Positions 45,499 through 54,802 of a DNA stretch of 64,000 nt are shown one piece after another. Made by a program: the position numbers and the translations under genes. This DNA is from Paracoccus aerodenitrificans. GTDB taxonomy: Bacteria; Pseudomonadota; Alphaproteobacteria; Rhodobacterales; Rhodobacteraceae. The stretch is from positions 2,046,001 through 2,110,000 of the forward strand of contig NZ_CP115784.1 of NCBI RefSeq assembly GCF_027913215.1, in the 5' to 3' direction. Every line of letters starts with the position of its first letter. Position 1 is the first letter of the stretch. Under the pieces are notes generated by a model. The model had not been told where the DNA came from. It saw nothing but the letters and a program-made list of their open reading frames with translations, and ran no database searches.

Positions 45499-47199
45499 AT
45501 GCTTCGCGAGTTTTTTACATATTACCGCCCGCATCGTCGGCTTTTCTGGATCGATTTCGGCTGCGCGGTCCTTTCCGGCCTGCTTGAACTGGCCTTCCCG
45601 CTGGCAATCACGGGATTCATCGATCATCTGCTTCCGCGCGGCGACTGGGGCCTGACCCTGCTCGCAGCAGCCGGGTTGCTGGTTCTTTATGCCGTCAATG
45701 CCGGGTTGCTGATCATCGTGACCTATTGGGGCCATAAGCTTGGCATCAATATCGAGACCGAGATGCGCTCCCGTGCATTCGATCACCTGACACGGCTGTC
45801 ATGGCGTTGGTATGACCGCGCCCGTACCGGAAAACTGGTTGCCCGAGTCACCCGTGATCTTGAGGAAATCGGAGAAGTCGCGCATCACGGCCCCGAGGAC
45901 GCTTTCATCGCGGTGATGACCTTTATCGGCGCGTTCCTGATGATGTTCTGGATCAATCCGCAACTCGCGCTGATCGTCGCGCTGATCGTGCCCGCGATGG
46001 TGGCGATTCTGGTGGTGTTCGGCGGACGAATGACCCGGGCATGGCAGGCGATCTATTCCCGTGTCGGAGATTTCAACGTGCGGCTGGAAGAGGCGCTCGG
46101 CGGGGTTCGCGTGGTTCAGGCATTCGGCAATGAAGCGCATGAAAACCACCTTTTTGCCGGAGATAATGCCCGCTATCGCAGCGAAAAGATCGAGGCATAC
46201 CGGATCATGGCGATCTCGAATGCGCTGCAATATATGGGCATGCGGCTGGTTCAGGTCGTAGTCATGGTGATCGGAGCAGCTTTCGTGCTGAAGGGCGATC
46301 TCACAACTGGTGGTTTTGTCGGATTTCTTCTGCTGGTCGGCGTGTTTTACCGCCCGCTGGAGAAGATCGCGGCCGTGCTTGAGACCTATCCACGCGGCAT
46401 CGCAGGGTTCCGTCGCTATCAGGAACTGCTGGCGACCGAACCGGAAATCGCAGATTCCCCCGACGCATCGGAAGCCCCTGCCCTGCGCGGAGATATCCGG
46501 TTCGAGAATGTCGAGTTTTCCTATGCCGACAGCCGCAATGTGCTGACCGCGGTGGATCTGTCGATTTCAGCCGGCGAGACCGTCGCCTTTGTCGGCCCCT
46601 CAGGTGCGGGCAAGACCACGCTTCTGGCGCTTCTGCCAAGGTTTTACGAACCGAGCGGGGGCCGGATTGCGATTGACGGCATCGCCCTTCAGCAGATGAC
46701 GCTGAATTCCCTGCGCCGACAGATCGGGCTGGTCAGTCAGGATGTCTATCTGTTCGGCGGTACTCTACGCGAAAATATCGCCTATGGCAGGCTGGGTGCC
46801 ACGGATGCCGAGATCCTTGACGCCGCGCATCAGGCGCAGCTTTCACCGATGATCGCCGCCCTGCCCGAAGGTCTGGATACGATCGTCGGCGAGCGCGGTG
46901 TGATGCTGTCGGGCGGGCAGAAGCAGCGCGTGGCGATTGCCCGCGCATTTCTGAAGAACCCGCCGATCCTGATCCTCGATGAGGCGACCTCGGCGCTCGA
47001 TACCGCCACTGAACGCGAGATACAGGCCGCGCTTGATCGCCTTGCCGTCGGGCGCACCACATTGATTATCGCGCATCGGCTGGGGACGATCCGGCATGCT
47101 GACCGCATCGTCGTGATGCAGGAGGGCAGGATTGTCGAAACCGGCACGGATGATGAGTTGCGTGCCCGGAATGGCGTCTATGCGACGCTGTCGAACTGA
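45499..47199 (+). CDS. ABC exporter, fused permease and ATPase (MsbA-like)
   Basis: 566 residues. The N-terminal half has six membrane helices (residues about 15-310). The ATPase begins near residue 335: Walker A FVGPSGAGKTTLLALLPRF, Q-loop IGLVSQDVYLFGG, signature MLSGGQKQRVAIARAFL, Walker B ILILDEATSALD and H-loop IIAHRLGTI. This is the lipid A/multidrug/siderophore exporter half-transporter fold acting as a homodimer. It overlaps the convergent SIP gene by 22 bp. The nearby iron genes make a role in siderophore export possible but unproven. Confidence 0.92.
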   Translation: MLREFFTYYRPHRRLFWIDFGCAVLSGLLELAFPLAITGFIDHLLPRGDWGLTLLAAAGLLVLYAVNAGLLIIVTYWGHKLGINIETEMRSRAFDHLTRLSWRWYDRARTGKLVARVTRDLEEIGEVAHHGPEDAFIAVMTFIGAFLMMFWINPQLALIVALIVPAMVAILVVFGGRMTRAWQAIYSRVGDFNVRLEEALGGVRVVQAFGNEAHENHLFAGDNARYRSEKIEAYRIMAISNALQYMGMRLVQVVVMVIGAAFVLKGDLTTGGFVGFLLLVGVFYRPLEKIAAVLETYPRGIAGFRRYQELLATEPEIADSPDASEAPALRGDIRFENVEFSYADSRNVLTAVDLSISAGETVAFVGPSGAGKTTLLALLPRFYEPSGGRIAIDGIALQQMTLNSLRRQIGLVSQDVYLFGGTLRENIAYGRLGATDAEILDAAHQAQLSPMIAALPEGLDTIVGERGVMLSGGQKQRVAIARAFLKNPPILILDEATSALDTATEREIQAALDRLAVGRTTLIIAHRLGTIRHADRIVVMQEGRIVETGTDDELRARNGVYATLSN

Positions 47200-48215
47200 C
47201 CCGCCGCAGCGTTCCAATAAGCGGCGAGATGCGTCCGATCCTTCGGCCAGCGGAGATTCACCGCCGCTTTCAGGGGCTGAAGCCGTGATCTTTCCGTCGC
47301 GATCCAGACACGATCCGCAGAGACCTCCCCCGCCTCCAGTCGCTGCGTCAGTTCCGTCTCTCCTGCCGGTGAATGTTCCAGTCTGAGACCGGGATGATCC
47401 GCAAAAGGATAATCGGCAGACGCGCCGAAAAGATGGCACACAATCAGCGTATCCTGTGCCTGCGCGGCGATGATCCGCGACAGTGCCGGATAGGCGGTTT
47501 CATCTCCGGCAATCAGAAGCCGTGCGGCAACGGGAATGCCGCCGCCTCCGGGACCCATCAGGCCAAGTTCGGCTCCGGTCGCCGCCTTGTCCGCAAAGCC
47601 GCAGATGCGACCGCCCTCATGCACGAAAATATCCGTTTCCATCCATCCTGCAACCGCATCGATGGCCGAGACGGTATAGGCCGGACGGTGAAGCTCCTGC
47701 GGCCAGACGGTCTGGCCCCGCGCGGAAAGATGCGGCCATTCCGTCTTATGCAGCGGATGGGGCGGGATCAGGCGGAAATGGATCATATCGCGGTCAAAAC
47801 GATCCAGCCGCTCCCCTTCGATCCGCAATCGCTGGAAATGCGCACCGATCTTGCGAACCGACGCCACACGCGCAAGGCTGAAATTCGGCGGCGTCTGACC
47901 GGCCTGATCCGGGCCGGACCAAGCCAATGCCAGATCCGGTTCGGCCAGCAATTCCGCAGCATAGTAAGCCACTGTCTCTTTCAGGGAAAACAGCCATTCA
48001 TTTGTCGCGGCCCGGACATAGGCCACGCTGAACGCACCGCTGCGCCGCGCCCCGATTTCTCCGTTCCCAAGCTTCAGCCAAGTCGAGCGGCCATGCCCGG
48101 AGTGAAGTTCCAGCCCGAATTCCTCGGCCTGACGGCGCAGAATCGTGTCGAGACGCCCGAACTCGACCTGTAACGGCGCTTCAGCCTGAAACGGGGGAAG
48201 CGGATCATGTCTCAT
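47178..48215 (-). CDS. Siderophore-interacting ferric reductase with N-terminal DUF2218
   Basis: 345 residues. Residues 20-95 match DUF2218 (FGLELHSGHGRSTWLKLGNGE...LFSLKETVAYYAAEL). The rest is the SIP flavoprotein: the FAD-binding RPAYTVSAIDAVAGW motif, GPGGGGIP, and LLIAGDETAYPALSRIIAAQ. These cytoplasmic enzymes reduce ferric siderophores to release iron. It converges with the ABC exporter gene with a 22-bp overlap, and lies 49 bp downstream of the tonB gene on the same strand. The context supports iron release after TonB-dependent uptake. Confidence 0.92.
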   Translation of the reverse strand: MRHDPLPPFQAEAPLQVEFGRLDTILRRQAEEFGLELHSGHGRSTWLKLGNGEIGARRSGAFSVAYVRAATNEWLFSLKETVAYYAAELLAEPDLALAWSGPDQAGQTPPNFSLARVASVRKIGAHFQRLRIEGERLDRFDRDMIHFRLIPPHPLHKTEWPHLSARGQTVWPQELHRPAYTVSAIDAVAGWMETDIFVHEGGRICGFADKAATGAELGLMGPGGGGIPVAARLLIAGDETAYPALSRIIAAQAQDTLIVCHLFGASADYPFADHPGLRLEHSPAGETELTQRLEAGEVSADRVWIATERSRLQPLKAAVNLRWPKDRTHLAAYWNAAAGQFDSVA

Positions 48216-48264
48216 GCAGTATCCTTTCCGGGCAGGCCGGGTTCAGCCCCCGCCAGCGGTATTT

Positions 48265-49221
48265 TCAGCGCAATGCGATAGAGATGGGCTGGACGAAAGA
48301 CGCAGTCTGCCCGTTCGGCGGTGCCGGCATCCGGGGCAGACGCGCAGCCTGACGCGCAAGTGCGGCGTCTATCTGCGCATTCCCGGTTGAACTGACAAGC
48401 CTGCCAGAGGCGGAACCGTTCGCCGAAACCGTCACCGCCACCTGAATCGTCACGCTTCCGCCACCGCCGCCGCGAATACGGGTGCGTGACATATGGCGGG
48501 AAATCGCGGATCCGACGCGAGAACTCCAACTGGCCATCTGCTGCGGGGATGCAGCGGGATTTCCGGTCGTCTGGCGCTGACCGCCGCCACCTGCACCGCC
48601 CTGACGCCGCTGCGTCTGCTGCTGCGACTGTGCCGGAGCCTGACGCTGAGGGGCGGCCTGACGCTGTTGCGTGGGCTGCTGGCGCTGCGGCTCGGGTTGG
48701 CGTTGGGGTTCGGGCTGACGCTGCGGCTCACGACGGGGTTGCGGCTCGGGCTGCCGCCGCTCTGGCCGTGCTGTCGGACGTTCCGAGGTTTCAAGCAGCA
48801 ATGCTGACTGCGGCAACAGCTCGGCAAAATCGTTGATCGGAGGCAGTTCCGTCATCGGCGGCGCTTCGAAATCCGGCGCGGGCAGCGGTTCAGGCACCAG
48901 ATCGGCGAAATCCTCGACCGGGGGCAGTTCAGTCATTTCCGGCGGGGTGAAATCCGGCGCGGGGGGCGGGGCTTCTTCTTCCGCGACAGGCACCTCTTCC
49001 GCGAGCGCTTCCTCGGCGCCGGGCGCATCGTCTTCATTCGCCGGGCCCGGAGGCGGCTCCGGCATCACCATGTCGATAAAAACCGCCTCGGTCACGCCAA
49101 GCGCTTCGGCGCGTTGCGATGCCTGAATGAACCAGACGCCTGCCGCGACATGCGCCGCAAGCACCAGAAGACCGGCCCCGCCCCAGACAACCAGATCACG
49201 GGATGGACCGTCACCGGTCAT
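48265..49221 (-). CDS. tonB: TonB energy transducer
   Basis: 318 residues. One N-terminal membrane helix (about 10-32), a long periplasmic linker rich in Pro, Glu and then Gln/Arg (residues 55-210), and a C-terminal TonB domain (about 233-318: SRVGSAISRHM, VTIQVAVTVSANGSASGRLV, ALARQAARLP). A 22-residue unit is repeated at 89-110 and 116-137 (MTELPPVEDFADLVP, MTELPPINDFAELLP). It couples the ExbB-ExbD proton motor to outer-membrane receptors. Its start overlaps exbD by 4 bp. Confidence 0.93.
   Translation of the reverse strand: MTGDGPSRDLVVWGGAGLLVLAAHVAAGVWFIQASQRAEALGVTEAVFIDMVMPEPPPGPANEDDAPGAEEALAEEVPVAEEEAPPPAPDFTPPEMTELPPVEDFADLVPEPLPAPDFEAPPMTELPPINDFAELLPQSALLLETSERPTARPERRQPEPQPRREPQRQPEPQRQPEPQRQQPTQQRQAAPQRQAPAQSQQQTQRRQGGAGGGGQRQTTGNPAASPQQMASWSSRVGSAISRHMSRTRIRGGGGGSVTIQVAVTVSANGSASGRLVSSTGNAQIDAALARQAARLPRMPAPPNGQTASFVQPISIALR
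48811..48957 (-). repeat. Tandem duplication inside tonB
   Basis: Codons 89-110 and 116-137 of tonB code for near-identical 22-residue units (15 to 16 identical positions by eye), 27 residues apart. They lie in the extended periplasmic linker, so length change would be tolerated. Confidence 0.8.
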
Positions 49222-49721
49222 TGCGCAGCCTCCTCCGCGGCAGGTGCAGAAGCGGTAACCGGCGCGGCTGCACCATCTGCCTGCGCGGCATCGGCAGCAG
49301 CGCCTGCGGTGTTCCCGTCCATGCCGACAAGCGCGATCTTGGTATAAGCCGCGTCGCGCATGCTGTTCATGACATCCATGACCTCGCCATAGCTGACCGA
49401 TTTATCGGCACGCAGAAAGATCCGCGTTTCCCGGTCCCCATCGGTCCCCGCTTCCAGAGATTGCCGCAACTGGCCCGGCGGAACCGGCTCATTCCCAAGC
49501 GTCATCGTCAGATCGGACGAAACGGTCAGCCAGACCGGCTCATCCGGGCGCTCAGAGGCCGAACCGCGCGAGGTCGGCAGATCGACATTGATATCGACAG
49601 TCGCCAGCGGCGCTGCCACCATGAAGATGATCAGCAGCACCAGCATCACGTCAATGAAAGGCGTCACGTTGATTTCGTGATTTTCCTCCAGCGAGTCGCC
49701 TTCCTGCATCCGGCCTGCCAT
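49218..49721 (-). CDS. exbD: Biopolymer transport protein ExbD
   Basis: 167 residues. One membrane helix (about 20-40) with the conserved aspartate D24 in the VTPFIDVMLVLLIIFMVAAP motif that carries protons. The periplasmic domain contains VDINVDLPTSRG and IFLRADKSVSYGEVMDVMNSMRDAAYTKIALVG. The last 40 residues are Ala-rich and unlike most ExbD proteins. The start is 2 bp from the exbB stop. The order exbB-exbD-tonB is a standard iron-transport energy operon. Confidence 0.95.
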   Translation of the reverse strand: MAGRMQEGDSLEENHEINVTPFIDVMLVLLIIFMVAAPLATVDINVDLPTSRGSASERPDEPVWLTVSSDLTMTLGNEPVPPGQLRQSLEAGTDGDRETRIFLRADKSVSYGEVMDVMNSMRDAAYTKIALVGMDGNTAGAAADAAQADGAAAPVTASAPAAEEAAQ

Positions 49722-49722
49722 G

Positions 49723-50802
49723 TCAGATCCTCCGGGTTTCGGCGAAGTCTATGTCGCGGCTGACCAGACGTTCGATCCCCGCTGCGGCCTCGGAAAGACG
49801 CATGCGGTATCCGGTGATCATCCGCGCGAAGTAGTTATAGATCACCACCGCCGGAATAGCGGCAACCAGACCGAGAGCCGTCGCCAGCAACGCCTCGGCA
49901 ATCCCCGGCGCAACCACGGCAAGATTCGTCGTCTGCGATTCCGAGATGCCGATAAAGCTGTTCATGATCCCCCATACCGTACCGAACAGGCCGACAAAGG
50001 GCGCGGTCGAGCCAATCGTCGCCAGCAGGCCCGTACCGCTTCCCGCCTGACGCCCGGCGAAGGAAACGATGCTGGACAGATAGGACGAAATCCGCTCTTT
50101 CAGCCCGTCAGTGCCCGAATTCGCCAAAGCGGGCGAGGATCGCCCGATCTCGATCGAGGCAGCACGCAGCATCCGGCTGGCCGGGTCACGGCGGCCTGCA
50201 CTGGCGGCAACCGCAGAATCAAGATCACGCGCTCGGGCGATCAGATCGGCGCTGCGGCGTGCATTGCGGTTCGCGCCCCAGATCTCAAGCAGCTTCACCA
50301 GCAGGATGGTCCATGTCACGACCGAGGCGAATGCCAGCCCTATCATGACCGATTTGACCACAATATCGGCGGCCATGAACATGCCCCACGGGGACAGATC
50401 ATGCGGCAGCGTGTTCTCGGCAGGAGCGAGTTCCGTCACAACAGAAGGAACCTCACCGACCGGCTCTGCCTCATCCGCCACCGTCGCGCTTGCGCCTGCC
50501 TGTGTATCTGTGTCCGCCGCAGCGGTCTCTGCCGCCCCTGTCGTCGGTTCACCAACACCCGCCGCTGGCTGCGCCGTATCTGTGGCAGGCTGCGCCGCAT
50601 CGGATGCCGTTTCGGCGGCGCTTGGCGCCGGTTCCGCAGCGCCGGTCTGCGCAGTCGTGGCCGCCGGAGCGGTTTCGGCTTCTGCGGCTTCCGTACTGCT
50701 CTGATCGGGCTGCACGGATTGCGACCATGCCATGCCCGAGGCCCCCAGAGAAACTGCGACACACGCGGCCAGTGCGGTGCGGCGGATTAAGAATTGCGAC
50801 AT
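49723..50802 (-). CDS. exbB: ExbB with long N-terminal periplasmic extension
   Basis: 359 residues from the ATG at 50802. A signal peptide covers about residues 1-28 ([19 protein letters not shown]). Residues 29-120 are an Ala/Thr/Glu-rich segment. The MotA/TolQ/ExbB proton channel domain starts near residue 140 ([15 protein letters not shown]) with the family core [30 protein letters not shown] and [19 protein letters not shown]. The extension is found in other alphaproteobacterial ExbB proteins, and its role is unknown. The gene starts the exbB-exbD-tonB unit. Confidence 0.93.
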   Translation of the reverse strand: MSQFLIRRTALAACVAVSLGASGMAWSQSVQPDQSSTEAAEAETAPAATTAQTGAAEPAPSAAETASDAAQPATDTAQPAAGVGEPTTGAAETAAADTDTQAGASATVADEAEPVGEVPSVVTELAPAENTLPHDLSPWGMFMAADIVVKSVMIGLAFASVVTWTILLVKLLEIWGANRNARRSADLIARARDLDSAVAASAGRRDPASRMLRAASIEIGRSSPALANSGTDGLKERISSYLSSIVSFAGRQAGSGTGLLATIGSTAPFVGLFGTVWGIMNSFIGISESQTTNLAVVAPGIAEALLATALGLVAAIPAVVIYNYFARMITGYRMRLSEAAAGIERLVSRDIDFAETRRI

Positions 50803-51136
50803 GAGGAACTCGCTTGGCTGTGTAAAATCGACCCGAATGGAGGGTTGCTGCGCATATTTCAAATCCGAGTATTACTGTCAACATACGTTGGAAAGATGCA
50901 AGAGTTTGCCATCCGATAGCTTTCCGAACGTCATCTGCAGGCAACACGCACAACCCTGAGCAGAGGCTCATTTCGGGAGGGGTGCGATATACGCGCGGCA
51001 CTTGCGGAATGTGCACCCCGAAAGGCAAAAATGTGTGAAAATCCGCGCATTATGCCCCATACAAAACAGGGTTTCTTGCCGTTGCCCCGGCAATCACATA
51101 ACAGTCGCATGTCAACTTCTACCCGGATCCTCACGC
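50803..51136. other. Divergent intergenic region between exbB and opgG
   Basis: 334 bp without a gene. Two hairpin-like elements are visible: GGGGTGC (50979-50985) with GCACCCC (51013-51019), extended by TTTCG/CGAAA across a 3-base bulge; and TTGCCG-N6-CGGCAA at 51076-51087 to about 51093. I find no clear Fur, Irr or RirA site. The AT-rich part near exbB (GAGTATTACTGTCAACATACG) is the likely promoter area. Confidence 0.45.
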
Positions 51137-52696
51137 GTGAAACGTCGCAACTTTATTGGCACAATGACTGCCGCCGCCGCGCTCGGCACAGCCTCCCGGG
51201 GCTTCGCGCAAAACTCTCCTGATGCGGCAGAGGGTGAAACCTCATCCGAATCATCCGCACCGTTCGGTTTCGAAAGCGTTGCCTCCATCGCGGCAGGCGT
51301 CGCTTCGCGTGAATGGGAATCGCCGGCCCGCAAATTGTCCGGGCCGTTCGCGGATATCGACTATGATGCCTATCGCGCCATTCGCTTCCGCCGCGACGCC
51401 GATCCCTGGAAGGATATTCCCGGTTTCGGGCTGGACCTGCTGTCTCCGGGGATGATTTTCTACGAACCCGTGCGGATCAATATGGTCAATGAGGGCATCC
51501 CGCAGCCGATGCCCTTCGATCCCTCGGTATTCGACTTCGACCCGGCCTTTTTCCCGGCAGATGCGGCCGACGCCACGCCCGACGAAATGGGCTGGTCCGG
51601 ATTCCGCATCCGCAACGCGCTGAACAAGCCCGATATTCTGGACGAACTCGCGGTATTTCAGGGCGCATCCTATTTCCGGGTACTTGGCCGGGGCAATCGC
51701 TATGGCCTGTCGGCCCGCGGCCTGGCCATTCGCACCGGAAGCGCCGAGGGCGAGGAGTTTCCGGTGTTCCGCGAATACTGGATCCATCAGCCCAATCAGG
51801 AAACCGGCTCCGTCACGATACAGGCATTGCTGGACAGCCGCTCGGTAGCCGGAGCCTATGAATTCGTGATCACACCCGGCACCGATTCTCTGGTGAAAAC
51901 GCGCGTGGCGCTGTTCCCCCGCACCGATCTGGACCGCGTGGGGATCGCACCGCTGACCTCGATGTTCTGGTTCGGCCCCGCCGACGGAGGGATCTTCGAC
52001 GATTACCGCCCCGCCGTGCATGACAGCGACGGATTGCAGATGATCACCGGCTCGGGTCAGCGTCTGTGGCGGGTGCTAAGTAATCCGGCGAAGCTTCAGA
52101 TTTCGGCCTTTGTGGATCAGGACCCGCGCGGTTTCGGTCTGATCCAGCGGCCACGCGATTTCGTGGATTACGAGGATGCGGAAGCCAATTATGAGCTTCG
52201 CCCCTCCGCCTGGATCGAGCCGAAAGGCGATTGGGGTCGCGGAACGGTTTCGCTTATCGAAATTCCGGTCGACAGCGAGTTTCACGACAATATCGTCAGC
52301 TTCTGGCAGCCTTCCGACCCTCTCGAAGCAGGGACCCGCAGCGACTTCGCCTATACGCTCGGTTTCGGAGACCGGGTTGTCCCCGAAGCGACGCTGGCCA
52401 GGGTGGCCTCGACCCGGTCGGGGCTGTCGGTCAATCGCCCCGGGGTGAGCGGGTTCGTCATTGATTTCGATCTGGCACCGTTCACCGGGCGCGATGATCC
52501 CGCCGCTGTCGTCAATGCCGCACGTGGAAAGATCGAAAACGCCTATCTGCTGCGCCTGCCGGAACAAGGCCTGATGCGGCTGTCCTTCGAATATCTGCCC
52601 GAAGGTGCCGAGGTTGCCGATCTCAGCGCGGTTCTGGAAGGGTCCGAAGGCATGAACCTGTCGGAAACCTGGCTTTACAGATGGTCAGAGGGCTAG
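51137..52696 (+). CDS. opgG: Periplasmic glucan biosynthesis protein, MdoG/OpgG family, with Tat signal
   Basis: 519 residues from the GTG at 51137, chosen because it puts a twin-arginine signal at the start (VKRRNFIGTMTAAAALG) that ends at about residue 25. The mature protein follows the MdoG pattern: FGFESVASIA, FADIDYDAYRAIRFR, GWSGFRIRNALNKPDILDELAVFQGASYFRVLG, LSARGLAIRTGSAEGEEFPVFREYWI. It shapes the beta-glucan backbone in osmoregulated periplasmic glucan synthesis. The Tat signal is more like E. coli OpgD than OpgG, but the operon order is that of opgG. The start codon is uncertain, since an ATG lies inside the signal. Confidence 0.9.
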   Translation: MKRRNFIGTMTAAAALGTASRGFAQNSPDAAEGETSSESSAPFGFESVASIAAGVASREWESPARKLSGPFADIDYDAYRAIRFRRDADPWKDIPGFGLDLLSPGMIFYEPVRINMVNEGIPQPMPFDPSVFDFDPAFFPADAADATPDEMGWSGFRIRNALNKPDILDELAVFQGASYFRVLGRGNRYGLSARGLAIRTGSAEGEEFPVFREYWIHQPNQETGSVTIQALLDSRSVAGAYEFVITPGTDSLVKTRVALFPRTDLDRVGIAPLTSMFWFGPADGGIFDDYRPAVHDSDGLQMITGSGQRLWRVLSNPAKLQISAFVDQDPRGFGLIQRPRDFVDYEDAEANYELRPSAWIEPKGDWGRGTVSLIEIPVDSEFHDNIVSFWQPSDPLEAGTRSDFAYTLGFGDRVVPEATLARVASTRSGLSVNRPGVSGFVIDFDLAPFTGRDDPAAVVNAARGKIENAYLLRLPEQGLMRLSFEYLPEGAEVADLSAVLEGSEGMNLSETWLYRWSEG

Positions 52697-52699
52697 GTT

Positions 52700-54802
52700 T
52701 TGCCAGTTGATGCTGAAAATATCGCGGTCGCGCCAACGACCGCCAACATGCCTGCGGCCGTCCCGCCCGAGGCGCCTCTGGATATGCCGGTTCAGGATCT
52801 GAGCACCGTGCCCTCTGGCGGGCCGGGCTTTACCGCATCTGCGCCAGAGGTGCGCCTTGCACGATTGGTGGCCTTTGGCGGTACGGCTGTAATCACCGCC
52901 TTGGGTGCATGGCAGATGTGGGCGGCTTTCGGCGCGAATATTCAGATATTGCAGTATGTCCTGCTGTTTCTTTTTACCATCACCTTCGCCTGGATCGGCT
53001 TCAGCTTCTGCTCGATGCTGGCCGGGCTGAGCTGCCGTCAGCATGAGACACCCGCCGAAGATGGCGATGCCCGTATCGCGATCCTCATGCCGGTCTATCA
53101 TGAGGACCCGGTGGACAGTATGGGTCTGCTGGCGGCTCTGGCCGGTCAGATCGAATCTGAGGGGCTGAGCGACCGGACCGAGATCTTCGTCCTGTCCGAC
53201 AGCCGCTCTGCCGAGATTCTTGCCGCTGAAGCCCTGGCGGTGGCGGCCCTGCGCGAGCGCTCGCCGGTTCCGGTCTGGTATCGGAGGCGTACGGATAATA
53301 CCGGGCGCAAATCGGGAAATATCGCCGAGTTCATCCGGCGATGGGGTGGCCGCTATGATCAGATGGTGGTTCTGGACGCGGACAGCGTGGTTTCCGGCGA
53401 CGTGATCCGGCAAATGTCGGCGCGGATGTCGGCGGACCCTGCCTTGGCATTGATCCAGACCATTCCCATGCTGGTTCATGGCCAGACCATCTTTGCCCGC
53501 GTGATCCAGTTCGCCGGTCGTATCTACGGCCCCGCCATCGCGCGTGGTGTGGCGGCGTGGTCCGGCGATAACGGAAATTTCTGGGGCCATAACGCCATGA
53601 TCCGGGTCAGCGCCTTCGCTGCCTGTTGCGGTCTGCCCGAACTGCCCGGAAAGGCCCCGTGGGGCGGCACGATCCTGTCGCACGATTTCGTGGAGGCTGC
53701 CTTGCTGAGACGCGCAGGATGGAAGGTCCGCCTCGACTGGGATCTGCGTGCAAGCTATGAGGGCTGCCCGCCGACCCTGCTTGATATGGCGGTCCGGGAA
53801 CGGCGTTGGGCGCAAGGCAATCTTCAGCATCTCCGGGTCATCGGCGCACGCGGCTTTACCGCAATCAGCAAGGTGCATTTCGCCATCGGCATCATGGGGT
53901 TCCTGATGAGCCCGATCTGGCTGGCCCTGATCCTTGTCGGCCTGATCCTGACCGCCAATGTGATCCTGTCCAGCCCGGTTTATTTCCCGACGACCTATCA
54001 GCTTTTCCCCGACTGGCCGACATTCGATGCACGGCGGATGGTCTGGCTGCTGGCCGCCTCGGCGGCGTTGCTGCTGGTGCCCAAATTCATCGCAGTAGGC
54101 CGCGCCTGGCGGCGTCCTCTGGCAAGCGAGCGCGGGACCAGACCGCATATCCTGTTAAGCGCCGTGTTCGAGATCGTCATGTCGGCGCTGATCGCCCCCG
54201 TGCAGATGCTGATCCAGACGCGGCAGATCTCGGAAATCCTGATGGGCCGCAGCTCTGGCTGGGAAAGTCAGGTCCGCAAAGGCTCTATGCCGCCCTGGGG
54301 CGTGGTTCTGCGCCGACACTGGATGCATGTCGCCGCAGGATTGGTGACGACGATCGCCATCGCCTATCTGTCGCCTGCACAGCTTGTCTGGCTGTCTCCG
54401 ATCCTTGCCGGGCTGATCCTTGCGCCGCTGACATCGCGCTGGACGGCTTCTCCGATCCTCGGACGATGGGCACGGGCGGCGGGGCTGCTGGTGACCCCGG
54501 AAGAACGCGAGATCCCTCCGGTCATGGCCGAGTCGGTCAATCAGTCGCGCTATCTGCGCGTACCTGCGGACGCCACCGCCGAGCTGGGCCGGAATGCACA
54601 GGCCCGCGCAGCCTATATGTCGCTGATCCCGCCACAGCCTGGCCGGCCCATTCCCGAGCGGCTATCGGCGATCTCGGCACAGGCGAAGATCGACGTAGCG
54701 AAAAACCAGTCGCAGGCACTGAGTTTCCTTGACCCCGACGAATGCGAGGCGTTACTGAACGACGCCCTGCTTATTGAACGATGGTCACGCCTGCCTGAAT
54801 GA
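52700..54802 (+). CDS. opgH: Glucan glucosyltransferase OpgH (MdoH)
   Basis: 700 residues, starting at TTG (52700) 3 bp after the opgG stop, with AGG upstream. An internal ATG at 52748 is an alternative. About six to eight membrane segments surround a family 2 glycosyltransferase domain: ILMPVYHEDPVDSM, the DxD-like VVLDADSVVSGDVI, GHNAMIRVSAFAACCGLP, and ERRWAQGNLQHLRVIG near residues 365-380. It polymerises glucose from UDP-glucose and extrudes it through the membrane. It overlaps opgC by 4 bp. Confidence 0.95.
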   Translation: MPVDAENIAVAPTTANMPAAVPPEAPLDMPVQDLSTVPSGGPGFTASAPEVRLARLVAFGGTAVITALGAWQMWAAFGANIQILQYVLLFLFTITFAWIGFSFCSMLAGLSCRQHETPAEDGDARIAILMPVYHEDPVDSMGLLAALAGQIESEGLSDRTEIFVLSDSRSAEILAAEALAVAALRERSPVPVWYRRRTDNTGRKSGNIAEFIRRWGGRYDQMVVLDADSVVSGDVIRQMSARMSADPALALIQTIPMLVHGQTIFARVIQFAGRIYGPAIARGVAAWSGDNGNFWGHNAMIRVSAFAACCGLPELPGKAPWGGTILSHDFVEAALLRRAGWKVRLDWDLRASYEGCPPTLLDMAVRERRWAQGNLQHLRVIGARGFTAISKVHFAIGIMGFLMSPIWLALILVGLILTANVILSSPVYFPTTYQLFPDWPTFDARRMVWLLAASAALLLVPKFIAVGRAWRRPLASERGTRPHILLSAVFEIVMSALIAPVQMLIQTRQISEILMGRSSGWESQVRKGSMPPWGVVLRRHWMHVAAGLVTTIAIAYLSPAQLVWLSPILAGLILAPLTSRWTASPILGRWARAAGLLVTPEEREIPPVMAESVNQSRYLRVPADATAELGRNAQARAAYMSLIPPQPGRPIPERLSAISAQAKIDVAKNQSQALSFLDPDECEALLNDALLIERWSRLPE

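Noticed and set aside
45237..45587. Possible small gene between the LysR gene and the ABC exporter
   Set aside because: It has no ribosome site, overlaps the exporter start by about 90 bp, and its product shows no recognisable feature.
50803..51136. Fur, Irr or RirA box upstream of exbB
   Set aside because: I could not find a match good enough to any of the known consensus motifs, although iron control would be expected from the genes.
52685..54148. Open frame of 487 codons on the minus strand inside opgH
   Set aside because: The opgH glycosyltransferase motifs are on the other strand. The minus-strand product is a His/Arg/Gln-rich shadow.
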